Shown: positions 1 through 5,210, numbered from the stretch's first letter. The stretch is 6,596 bases of DNA from Acidimicrobiaceae bacterium (GCA_003476595.1 DMTU01000236.1:2709-9304), one strand, 5' to 3'. Notes: generated from the letters alone by a model not told the origin. A program made the numbers and translations.

Positions 1-1357
1 CGTTGCCCGTGCGGTGCAGCTCCATCTGCAGGATCCGGTAGGCGCGGTTGGCGCACACGACCACGGTGACGTCCAGGCCCTCACGGGCCATGGTCCAGAG
101 CGACTGCACGGTGTACAGCCCCGAGCCGTCGGCCTGCAGCGCGATCACCTTCCGATCGGGCGCGGCGACCGCGGCCCCGACCGCACAGGGCAGGCCCTGC
201 CCGATGGCGCCGCCGGTGAGTGAGAACGACTCGTGGGGGGGCGCGCTGCCGGCGGTGATGGCCCAGCCGAGGCCGGACGTGGCCGCCTCGTTCACGACGA
301 TGGCGCCCTCGGGCTGCACGGCGCCGACCACCTGGCCCATGGTGATCATGTCCAGGTCGCCGCCGGGCACCTCGGGCACGTCCGGGTCGGTGACCGTGGC
401 TGTCGGGCACTCGAGCGCGTCGACGAGGGCGTCGAGGCCGAGGTGGCCCCGTGTGCCCGGCGGGCACAGCTCCAGCACGTCACAGCCCTTGTCCAGCAGG
501 CTGCTGCGCCCGAGCGACTGGTAGCCGAAGAACGCCACGGGGGCTCGCGTGCCGGCGCACACGAGGGTGCGGATTCCGGCGAGTGCGTCGATGGCCTGCT
601 CGGGGAAGTAGGGGATGGCGTCGAAGCGGGGCAGGCCGCGGCCCTGCTCGAGCACGGCGGGGAAGGTGTCGATCCAGACCTTGGCCCCGGTGTCCTCGGC
701 GATGCGGTGGGCGGCCTCGAGCTCGGCCCGGCGCACCACGCCGCCGAGGAGGATGGCGACGCCGTCACCGCTGCGCAGCCGGGTGGCAGCCGCGCCGACG
801 GCATCGCCATCCACCGGCGGCTCCGGTTCCGGCGGCAGGCCGACGTCGTGCAGGTCGGCTGCTCCCCAGGCCGCGTCCTGGGGGACGATGAGCGTTGCCA
901 CGCCAGACGGCGGACCGACCGCGGCGGCGATGGCTTCGAGCATGGCGCTGCCGGTGTGACCGGGCCCGGTGACCCGCTCGACGTGCTGCGACACCGGCGA
1001 CGCGAGCGACTCGATGTCGCTCGTGAGCGGCGCATCGGCGGACAGGTGCCAGGTGGCGTGGTCGCCGATGAGGTTCACCACCGGCGTGTGCGCTCGTCGG
1101 GCGTTGTGGAGGTTGGCGATGCCGTTGGCGAAGCCGGGCCCGAGGTGCAGCAGCGTCAGGGCCGGGCGACCGGTGACCCGCCCGTAGCCGTCGGCTGCGC
1201 CGGTGACGACACCCTCGAACAGGCCGAGCACGCCACGCATGCCGGGCACCTGGTCGAGCGCGCCGACCAGCTCCATCTCGGTCGTGCCGGGGTTGGCGAA
1301 GCAGACGTCGACGCCCTGCTCGACGGCCGTTTGCAGCAGCAGCTCTGCACCGTTCAC
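1..1357 (-). CDS. Thiamine-diphosphate-dependent enzyme, acetolactate synthase-like, 3' end outside the window
   Basis: I translated an uninterrupted frame of about 452 codons that runs off the window at base 1. The start is GTG at 1357, preceded by a perfect AGGAGG (1366-1371) with 8-base spacing. The N-terminal pyrimidine domain opens NGAELLLQTAVEQGVDVCFA. E48 in the LFEGVVTGAADGYGR segment is the conserved glutamate that activates ThDP, and LLHLGPGFANGIANLHNAR follows. The C-terminal domain carries the Mg/ThDP motif as ADGS (D410) with N437 27 residues later, then VVVCANRAYRIL. ADGS in place of GDGS is, from memory, typical of an acetolactate synthase 'large subunit' subgroup of unproven activity rather than classical IlvB. 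Family members are roughly 510-550 residues, so some 60-100 residues are missing only because the window ends. It lies 28 bases behind ilvA on the same strand, probably in one operon. The family is secure; the substrate is not. Confidence 0.9.
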   Translation of the reverse strand, partial: MNGAELLLQTAVEQGVDVCFANPGTTEMELVGALDQVPGMRGVLGLFEGVVTGAADGYGRVTGRPALTLLHLGPGFANGIANLHNARRAHTPVVNLIGDHATWHLSADAPLTSDIESLASPVSQHVERVTGPGHTGSAMLEAIAAAVGPPSGVATLIVPQDAAWGAADLHDVGLPPEPEPPVDGDAVGAAATRLRSGDGVAILLGGVVRRAELEAAHRIAEDTGAKVWIDTFPAVLEQGRGLPRFDAIPYFPEQAIDALAGIRTLVCAGTRAPVAFFGYQSLGRSSLLDKGCDVLELCPPGTRGHLGLDALVDALECPTATVTDPDVPEVPGGDLDMITMGQVVGAVQPEGAIVVNEAATSGLGWAITAGSAPPHESFSLTGGAIGQGLPCAVGAAVAAPDRKVIALQADGSGLYTVQSLWTMAREGLDVTVVVCANRAYRILQMELHRTGN

Positions 1358-1365
1358 GTGGTGGT

Positions 1366-1371
1366 CCTCCT
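1366..1371 (-). promoter_or_regulatory. Strong Shine-Dalgarno fixing the GTG start of the ThDP enzyme
   Basis: The minus strand reads AGGAGG, then ACCACCAC, then GTG. A perfect anti-16S match at ideal spacing, inside the 28-base gap after the ilvA stop, picks this GTG over downstream ATG codons. It shows that this second gene is independently initiated on a shared transcript. Confidence 0.8.
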
Positions 1372-1385
1372 GGTCGTGGTGTGGA

Positions 1386-2642
1386 TCACGGACCCGTTCG
1401 TGGATCCGGCGACGGCGTGCGGACCGCAGCGCGGCGCGGCACGTCATCGACGATGTAGCCCTGCCCGCTCAGGGACTCCTTCAGCTGCTCGGTGCTCTCG
1501 CCGTCGCGGGTCTCGACCAGCAGCTCGATCTCGGTGACGCGGGCGGAGTGCACCCCGAACTCGCGGTGGTGCCACAGGTCGACGATGTTGCCCCCGGCGC
1601 GACCGACGGCGGCGGTGAGCTCGCCGAGCGCGCCCGGGCTGTCGGGCACCTCGATCACCACCCGGCACAGGCGGCCGGTGCGGGCCAGGCCTCGCATGAT
1701 GACCGCGGACAGCAGCCGCAGGTCGATGTTCGCACCCGAGAGGACGAGCCCCACCGTGCGGCCGGCGAAGCGGTCCGGGTCGTCGAGCAGGGCGGCGAGC
1801 GGTGCCGCGCCGGCGCCCTCGCTGACCATCTTCTCGATCTCGAGGAACCAGATCACCGCCTCCTCGATGAGGCGCTCGGGCACCGTCACGACGTCGTCGG
1901 CGAGGGCGGTGATGATCTCGGTGGTGAACCGGCCCGGCGTCTTCACCGCGATGCCCTCGGCGATGGTGGGACCCCAGGTGAGGTCCGGCGGCGCGGCGGT
2001 GCGGCCGGTGGCGAGGACCATCGCTGGGTGCAGCTCGGACTGCACGCCGATGAGCTCGATCCGTGGCGCGAGGGTTCGGGCCGCCACGCAGATCCCCGAG
2101 AAGAGTCCGCCGCCACCGACCGGGACGAGGAGCGCGTCGAGGTCGGGCCCGTCCTCGATGAGCTCGATGCCGCAGGTGCCCTGGCCGGCGATGATGGCGG
2201 GGTCGTCGTAGGGGGCGATGAAGGTGGCGCCCTCCTCGGCGACGATCTGCATCGCGATGTCCTTGGCCTCGTCGAGGTTGGTGCCGGCGACCACGACCGT
2301 GGCGCCGTTGTCCTCGGTGGCCGAGATCTTGTTCGCCGGCGTGCCCTCCGGCATCACGATGGTGGAGCGGATGCCGAGCAGGGTGGCGTGGTGGGCGACG
2401 GCCTGGGCGTGGTTGCCGGCCGACATGGCCACGACGCCGGCGTCGGACTGCCCGGGTTCGAGGCGCAGGAGCCGGTTGCGGGCACCGCGCTCCTTGAACG
2501 ACGCCGTGTACTGCAGGTTCTCGAACTTCACCCACACATCTGCGCCGGTGATGGCCGACAGGGTGCGCGACCGAGCCATCGGGGTGCGGACGACGGCACC
2601 AGCGATGGCAGCGTGCGCGGCGCGCACGTCCTCGAAGGTCAC
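1386..2642 (-). CDS. ilvA: Threonine ammonia-lyase (threonine dehydratase), medium form with one ACT domain
   Basis: PLP enzyme that converts threonine to 2-oxobutanoate and ammonia, the entry step to isoleucine. Numbering from GTG 2642 (418 residues), the PLP lysine is K50 in QYTASFKERGA, SAGNHAQ starts at residue 74, the phosphate-binding GGGGL is at 176-180, and the late SGANID motif follows. A single ACT domain occupies about 326-403 (RVVIEVPDSPGALGEL onward), so the protein matches the ~400-residue one-ACT form rather than the ~510-residue E. coli IlvA. The ACT domain implies allosteric control by an amino acid, probably isoleucine. The frame stays open to an upstream GTG at 2663 (425 residues). 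I prefer 2642 because AGGGA (2656-2652) lies 9 bases before it and the protein would begin TFEDVRAAHAAIAG, as relatives do. Divergent from the DtxR-type gene; followed by the ThDP enzyme. A catabolic role is less likely given the ACT domain. Confidence 0.93.
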   Translation of the reverse strand: MTFEDVRAAHAAIAGAVVRTPMARSRTLSAITGADVWVKFENLQYTASFKERGARNRLLRLEPGQSDAGVVAMSAGNHAQAVAHHATLLGIRSTIVMPEGTPANKISATEDNGATVVVAGTNLDEAKDIAMQIVAEEGATFIAPYDDPAIIAGQGTCGIELIEDGPDLDALLVPVGGGGLFSGICVAARTLAPRIELIGVQSELHPAMVLATGRTAAPPDLTWGPTIAEGIAVKTPGRFTTEIITALADDVVTVPERLIEEAVIWFLEIEKMVSEGAGAAPLAALLDDPDRFAGRTVGLVLSGANIDLRLLSAVIMRGLARTGRLCRVVIEVPDSPGALGELTAAVGRAGGNIVDLWHHREFGVHSARVTEIELLVETRDGESTEQLKESLSGQGYIVDDVPRRAAVRTPSPDPRTGP

Positions 2643-2710
2643 CGGCAGCCGTCCCTGATGCACGGCTGCATCGTGTCACGGTGCGGGGTCCGATGAGGGC
2701 CGAACGGACC

Positions 2711-2716
2711 TAGGAT
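2711..2716 (+). promoter_or_regulatory. -10 box (TAGGAT) of a leaderless promoter for the metalloregulator
   Basis: TAGGAT matches TANNNT and is followed by six bases (ctcggg) and then the ATG at 2723, so transcription should start at or next to the A of the start codon. There is no convincing Shine-Dalgarno before the ATG, which supports leaderless translation. No good -35 hexamer is visible. The site lies in the 80-base divergent region shared with ilvA. Confidence 0.55.
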
Positions 2717-2722
2717 CTCGGG

Positions 2723-3394
2723 ATGGCCGAGTACACCACCCCCGAGTGGCATCCGGCGTTCGAGGAGTACTGCGAAGCGATCTGGGAGCTCGCCGAGGAT
2801 GACATCGCCGTCATCCAGGCTCGCATCGCCGAGCGCCTCGACGTCTCCCGACCGGCGGTCTCGGAGATGATCCGCAAGCTCGCCGACGAGGGCCTGGTGG
2901 CCACCGACGGCGGCAAGATCTCCCTCACCGATGCCGGCCGGCGCCTGGCCGAGCGCGTCGTGCGCCGCCACCGCCTGGCCGAGCGCTTCATCACCGACAT
3001 CCTCGGGCTCTCCTGGGCGGTCGCCCACCAGGAGGCCGGCCGGTGGGAGCACGTCATGTCCACCGAGGTCGAGGAGGCCATGGACGCCGTCCTCGGCTCC
3101 CCCACGACCTGCCCCCACGGCAACCCGATCCCCGGCTCGCCCTACGCCGAGCCGGACACGACGCCGCTCGCCAGCGTGGGCGTCGGCTCGGCCTTCGTGG
3201 TCGACCGCATCCCCGAAGAGCTCGAGTTCACCCCTGGCCTGCTCGACTTCCTCGAGGACGCCATGGTCACCCCGGGCACCGCCGGCACCGTCACGGCCAT
3301 GTCCCCCGACGGCACCACCACCGTCGAGATCGACGGCCGCACCGTCGGCATCGGCGCCTTCGCCAGCGAGCGGATCCTCGTCAGCGCCAGCTGA
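2723..3394 (+). CDS. DtxR/MntR-family metal-dependent transcriptional repressor
   Basis: Metal-sensing repressor of 223 residues. A winged helix covers about 12-77 (recognition-helix region VSRPAVSEMIRKLADEGLV), a dimerisation and metal-binding domain about 78-140, and a C-terminal SH3/FeoA-like domain about 150-222. RRHRLAERFITDILGL, RWEHVMS and CPHGNPIPG are close to corynebacterial DtxR and mycobacterial IdeR. By alignment from memory, the DtxR ancillary-site ligands H79, E83 and H98 are kept as H83, E87 and H102. In the primary site, E105 and H106 are kept as E109 and H110, but M10 is replaced by E15 and C102 by G106. The acidic residue in place of Met resembles MntR (Asp8), so manganese sensing is possible, but MntR has Glu where this protein has Gly. 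Metal preference therefore remains open. Targets are not visible here; being divergent, it may also overlap the ilvA promoter. Probably leaderless. Confidence 0.92.
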   Translation: MAEYTTPEWHPAFEEYCEAIWELAEDDIAVIQARIAERLDVSRPAVSEMIRKLADEGLVATDGGKISLTDAGRRLAERVVRRHRLAERFITDILGLSWAVAHQEAGRWEHVMSTEVEEAMDAVLGSPTTCPHGNPIPGSPYAEPDTTPLASVGVGSAFVVDRIPEELEFTPGLLDFLEDAMVTPGTAGTVTAMSPDGTTTVEIDGRTVGIGAFASERILVSAS

Positions 3395-3404
3395 GACCGC
3401 TGGC
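3386..3404 (+). terminator. GC-rich hairpin across the regulator's stop codon, weak terminator candidate
   Basis: GCCAGC (3386-3391) and GCTGGC (3399-3404) are perfect 6-base arms around a 7-base loop that contains the stop codon TGA. No T-run follows, so intrinsic termination is doubtful, though U-less terminators are common in actinobacteria. Confidence 0.35.
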
Positions 3405-3471
3405 TCATCCTGCAAGAAGAACGCCAGGTGGCAAGGACCCCACGGGACACGATCGCTGCGTCGGCACGTCG

Positions 3472-3497
3472 CCGTCGTCGTCAATGGCCGACGACGG
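3472..3497. repeat. Perfect 9-bp inverted repeat between the regulator and the next gene
   Basis: CCGTCGTCG (3472-3480), an 8-base loop (tcaatggc), and CGACGACGG (3489-3497) form the strongest simple hairpin in the window. It ends 30 bases before the GTG at 3528 and starts 78 bases after the regulator's stop. It could terminate the regulator transcript (no T-run) or serve as an operator in the -35 region of the downstream gene. The rest of 3395-3527 holds no gene that I can support. Confidence 0.6.
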
Positions 3498-3527
3498 TAG
3501 GCGGCTGAACGTGGGGCATCATGCGGC

Positions 3528-3911
3528 GTGGCAGTCGTTCGGCTCGGGGCCCTGTGCGAGCTGGAAAGCGCGACGTCGAGCCAAGCGAACTTCCGTGTCA
3601 GCGAGTACGCGGTGCTCGACGACGGGTCCGAGGTTGTCTTGCACGCGGAGCGGGGCTTCTCGGCCGGCGTCCAGGGTGGCGAGGATGCTGACATCTGGAA
3701 GCACATGACAGCAGCTGGGATCGAGCGCGACGTCCTGGCCGTTGTTCTTCCGGACGATGCGGAACAGAACGGTGAAGACCACCCGTGGGAATGGCTCGTC
3801 GACCTTCTCGCCCGCCTAGGCGTGACAGAGACCGTCGAACGTCTCCGAGAGATCCCCTACGAGGTGCGTCTCGGACCAGCAGTGCTCTCTCGGCTGACAA
3901 CCGACCGCTGA
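3528..3911 (+). CDS. Conserved-looking small acidic protein, function unknown
   Basis: A 127-residue protein that I do not recognise. The GTG start at 3528 is preceded by CATCAT (3517-3522), a possible weak -10 five bases upstream, and has no clear Shine-Dalgarno, so a leaderless start is possible. The first half looks beta-rich (FRVSEYAVLDDGSEVVLHAERGF, read as two strands around a DDG turn). The second half looks helical, with I65-ERDVLAVVLPDD and the striking D84-HPWEWL segment followed by LLARLGV. It is rich in Asp and Glu, with no signal peptide or membrane segment. It sits at the left border of a toxin-antitoxin island and ends within about 20 bases of the wrecked Fic toxin remnant, facing it tail to tail. 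The codon pattern and the well-formed protein support a real gene. I assign no function; a role with the TA genes is only a positional guess. Confidence 0.7.
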   Translation: MAVVRLGALCELESATSSQANFRVSEYAVLDDGSEVVLHAERGFSAGVQGGEDADIWKHMTAAGIERDVLAVVLPDDAEQNGEDHPWEWLVDLLARLGVTETVERLREIPYEVRLGPAVLSRLTTDR

Positions 3912-4330
3912 GGCGTTGGACGCAAGAGATTGCCGCGATCGCCATCACCGTGCGCTCGGCATCGTCGACGTCGGGGTGTGGATCCCACGACCAGTCGTTG
4001 ATGGCCACGAACATGCGCATCGACACCCAGCCGGCACGCTTGTTGCCATGGGTGGTTCATCACGAGGCGAACCAGAAGGACGGCTGCCTTGTCGATGAAG
4101 TCCGGGTACAGGTCGACGTCGCCGTAGCCGGCCTGGGGAGCATGCAGCGCGAAGTCGGCCAGCAAGAGGCGCGACATCTTCATGAGAACCGGAACTTCGA
4201 GTCGCCGCTCGACAGCGTCGGCGAGGGCGTCCTTGATCGTCTCGTTGAGGCTGGTGCCCTCGGCACGAGCGACCGCTTCGGCATCGGCGGCGAGGTCGTA
4301 AGGCAGGCGCACCGTCAGGTTCTTCGTCAT
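3857..4330 (-). CDS. Ribbon-helix-helix antitoxin head fused to a Fic/Doc remnant, 157-codon open frame
   Basis: The ATG at 4330 opens TKNLTVRLPYDLAADAEAVA, and residues 1-43 form a typical Arc/CopG ribbon-helix-helix domain (strand NLTVRLP, helices to AVERR43). Antitoxins of this kind normally continue with about 25 acidic, toxin-binding residues and then stop. Here that tail is missing: within about ten codons (LEVPVLMKMS) the frame passes into the interior of a Fic/Doc toxin (LLLADFALHAPQAGYG, then DLYPDFIDKAAVLLVRLVMNHP, to P94). After P94 an 8-base deletion puts the frame out of register, so residues 95-157 (WQQACRLGV onward) are arbitrary sequence, and the last 55 bases overlap the 3528-3911 gene. 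DNA binding by the N-terminal domain may survive, but antitoxin activity is unlikely. No good -10 or Shine-Dalgarno is seen before the ATG. Confidence 0.55.
   Translation of the reverse strand: MTKNLTVRLPYDLAADAEAVARAEGTSLNETIKDALADAVERRLEVPVLMKMSRLLLADFALHAPQAGYGDVDLYPDFIDKAAVLLVRLVMNHPWQQACRLGVDAHVRGHQRLVVGSTPRRRRCRAHGDGDRGNLLRPTPQRSVVSRESTAGPRRTS
3931..4215 (-). pseudogene. Fic/Doc-family toxin remnant, truncated at both ends and frameshifted in the catalytic motif
   Basis: Homology to Fic/Doc toxins is visible in two frames. Frame 1, to 4049, gives APQAGYGDVDLYPDFIDKAA and VLLVRLVMNHP. Frame 2, 4047 to 3931, gives 39 codons: GNKRAGWVSMRMFVAINDWS, WDPHPDVDDAERTVMAIAA. Joined, they would make the expected NHPxxDGNKR active site. 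The intact doc copy at 5617-5640 shows the defect: it reads AACCACCC-ACTCGTCG-ATGGCAAC, while this copy reads AACCACCC-ATGGCAAC. Exactly 8 bases are missing, together with the two residues before Asp and part of the Pro/Asp codons. The N-terminal ~30 residues (usual start and xVRDxG region) are absent, and similarity stops at AIAA, near the end of the convergent 3528-3911 gene. No product of this sequence could be an active Fic enzyme without recoding. Confidence 0.8.
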
Positions 4331-4364
4331 GACACCACGGAATCACGGTGACAAGCGCGCTGTC

Positions 4365-4462
4365 GCCGGGTGTTCAGCGGCGGCGACGAGCCGAACTGAA
4401 AATCGCAAGCGGCACCGACTGGCCGCTTCGCAGCCCGAGGGCACCATCGAGCGGCACATCGG
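4365..4462 (+). repeat. Left copy of ~98-bp direct repeat flanking the mazF module
   Basis: It aligns without gaps to 5095-5192 at an offset of exactly 730. The left arm is about 47 bases (GCCRGGTGTTCAGCG then CCGAACTG and AATCGC) with six differences. A divergent core of about 25 bases follows, then a right arm of about 27 bases ending CGAGCGGCACATCGG with about four differences. In this copy the core forms its own hairpin, AAGCGGC (4407-4413) with GCCGCTT (4422-4428). It lies upstream of the wrecked ribbon-helix-helix/Fic module and downstream of mazF. The rest of 4331-4482 holds no gene that I can support. Confidence 0.85.
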
Positions 4463-4476
4463 GACGGCTGGTCCCG
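4460..4476 (-). terminator. Hairpin after the mazF stop, terminator candidate
   Basis: CGGGAC (4460-4465), loop ggctg, GTCCCG (4471-4476): perfect 6-base arms beginning 7 bases past the mazF stop on the minus strand and touching the end of the left direct repeat. There is no T-run after it, so it is only a candidate. Confidence 0.4.
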
Positions 4477-4482
4477 GTGGGA

Positions 4483-4830
4483 TCAGAGCGCCAGATGCAG
4501 TCGCAATGCTTCGTCGAGCGCGGCGAGTTGCGGAGCGGTCAGCTGCCCGACCCTCGCTCCGATCCGCTCGATCGCGACTGAACGCACCTGCTCGGCCTGC
4601 GCCTTGGAGTCGCGAGGCAGTCCGGCGTCATCAGCATCGAGCAGGACCTGGAACGGATACACACGGGTGGTGTTCGAGGTCACCGGTACCACGGTGATCA
4701 CCCCTCGGCCGAGGCGACTCGCCGTCGTGTTCGCCCCGTCGTTGCTCACGATGACGGCAGGTCGCCGCTTGCCCGACTCGGAACCGAGGACAGGATCGAG
4801 GTCGACCCAGCGGACCTCACCTCGCCGCAT
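4483..4830 (-). CDS. mazF: MazF/PemK-family mRNA interferase toxin
   Basis: A 115-residue protein of normal MazF length. MRRGEVRWVDLDPVLGSE is the opening strand and loop, with the family G-E-V. RRPAVIVSND is the conserved R-P-x-V/I-V-S-N-D strand holding a catalytic-site arginine. VVPVTSNT follows and carries the conserved Thr/Ser region, then a helix and strand (FQVLLDADDAGLPRDSKAQA) and EQVRSVAIERIG, the usual C-terminal core. All hallmarks are present, so the toxin should be active: a sequence-specific endoribonuclease that cleaves mRNA (or, in some mycobacterial relatives, rRNA or tRNA) and arrests growth. The cleavage site cannot be read from sequence. Its ATG shares one base with the antitoxin stop (TGATG), giving translational coupling and co-production. 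The pair is probably transcribed from the promoter before 5048. Confidence 0.95.
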   Translation of the reverse strand: MRRGEVRWVDLDPVLGSESGKRRPAVIVSNDGANTTASRLGRGVITVVPVTSNTTRVYPFQVLLDADDAGLPRDSKAQAEQVRSVAIERIGARVGQLTAPQLAALDEALRLHLAL

Positions 4831-5048
4831 CAGGCCAGACCGTCGTCAACGACTGCGCCCCAGAGCTGGTCGTCTCCGCTCTCGGCCCACTCCGTCCAGG
4901 CATCCTCGTACGCACTCCCGAGCTCCGACGCGCGGAGGAGCCGGACGGCTTTGTGCAGTGCGGCTGATCGGGACTCGAGCCGCTGGGTCCGTGCGTACTC
5001 GTCGAGATACTCGACATCGTCGTCGGGGAGGCTCACGCTCAGCTTCAT
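4830..5048 (-). CDS. Ribbon-helix-helix antitoxin of the MazF module
   Basis: A 72-residue antitoxin. Residues 1-45 are a ribbon-helix-helix DNA-binding domain (strand KLSVSLP, helices DDDVEYLDEYA and SRSAALHKAVRLLR). Residues 46-72 form an acidic, tryptophan-rich tail (YEDAWTEWAESGDDQLWGAV) of the sort that lies in the MazF groove and blocks RNA entry. The fold is of the MazE partners paired with many actinobacterial MazF toxins, not the AbrB-like fold of E. coli MazE, so I give no symbol. It overlaps mazF by one base and precedes it, as expected for a module in which the complex represses its own promoter. The ATG at 5048 is fixed by the TAGCAT hexamer six bases upstream; no Shine-Dalgarno is seen. 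Confidence 0.92.
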   Translation of the reverse strand: MKLSVSLPDDDVEYLDEYARTQRLESRSAALHKAVRLLRASELGSAYEDAWTEWAESGDDQLWGAVVDDGLA

Positions 5049-5054
5049 ACTGAG

Positions 5055-5060
5055 ATGCTA
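5055..5060 (-). promoter_or_regulatory. -10 box (TAGCAT) of a leaderless promoter for the mazF module
   Basis: On the minus strand TAGCAT is followed by CTCAGT and the ATG at 5048, the same six-base spacing as at 2711 and 5207. Just upstream, CGGTAGC occurs twice around a small inverted repeat TGGT-ACG-ACCA, a plausible binding region for the ribbon-helix-helix antitoxin. The operator reading is inference. Confidence 0.55.
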
Positions 5061-5094
5061 CCGATGGTCGTACCAACTGGCTACCGCTCATAGT

Positions 5095-5192
5095 GCCAGG
5101 TGTTCAGCGCCGGCGCCGCGCCGAACTGGAAATCGCGAGCGTCCTCCTCGCTCTGACCCGCTAAGCGAGAGCACACGCGAGCGGCACATCGG
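5095..5192 (+). repeat. Right copy of ~98-bp direct repeat flanking the mazF module
   Basis: Partner of 4365-4462, same orientation, 730 bases apart, no gaps. The core differs from the left copy and forms a different small hairpin, GAGCG (5137-5141) with CGCTC (5149-5153). This copy sits directly upstream of the ribbon-helix-helix/Doc module, so its right arm (CGGCACATC, 5182-5190) lies in the -35 region of that promoter. Confidence 0.85.
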
Positions 5193-5193
5193 C

Positions 5194-5210
5194 GGTATCA
5201 GTTTGATACC
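5194..5210. promoter_or_regulatory. Palindromic operator candidate of the RHH/Doc module
   Basis: GGTATCA-GTT-TGATACC has perfect 7-base arms around 3 bases and overlaps the first four bases of the TACCAT -10 box (5207-5212). A palindrome covering the -10 of a toxin-antitoxin operon, and AT-richer than its surroundings, is what an autorepressing ribbon-helix-helix antitoxin would bind. Confidence 0.65.

Noticed and set aside
233..2696. Long plus-strand open frames opposite ilvA and the ThDP gene
   Set aside because: They are repetitive, Arg/Gly/His-rich shadows of strongly recognisable minus-strand enzymes, an expected by-product of high GC content.
3043..3708. Plus-strand open frame overlapping the regulator and the 3528 gene
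   Set aside because: Low-complexity Arg/His-rich translation in another frame of a clear DtxR-family gene; no independent support.
3395..4482. Prophage or insertion-sequence origin of the island
   Set aside because: No integrase, transposase, terminal inverted repeats or tRNA attachment site is visible in the window.
4329..4697. Plus-strand open frames over the left repeat and antisense to mazF
   Set aside because: No recognisable protein, and mostly antisense to intact mazF. Only the short PGVQRRRRAELKIAS stretch is kept, as a finding on the repeat.
5093..5163. Possible 23-codon peptide in the right repeat (GTG 5093 to TAA)
   Set aside because: No ribosome binding site, and the left copy does not preserve the end; too weak to call a gene, though its codon pattern is reported.
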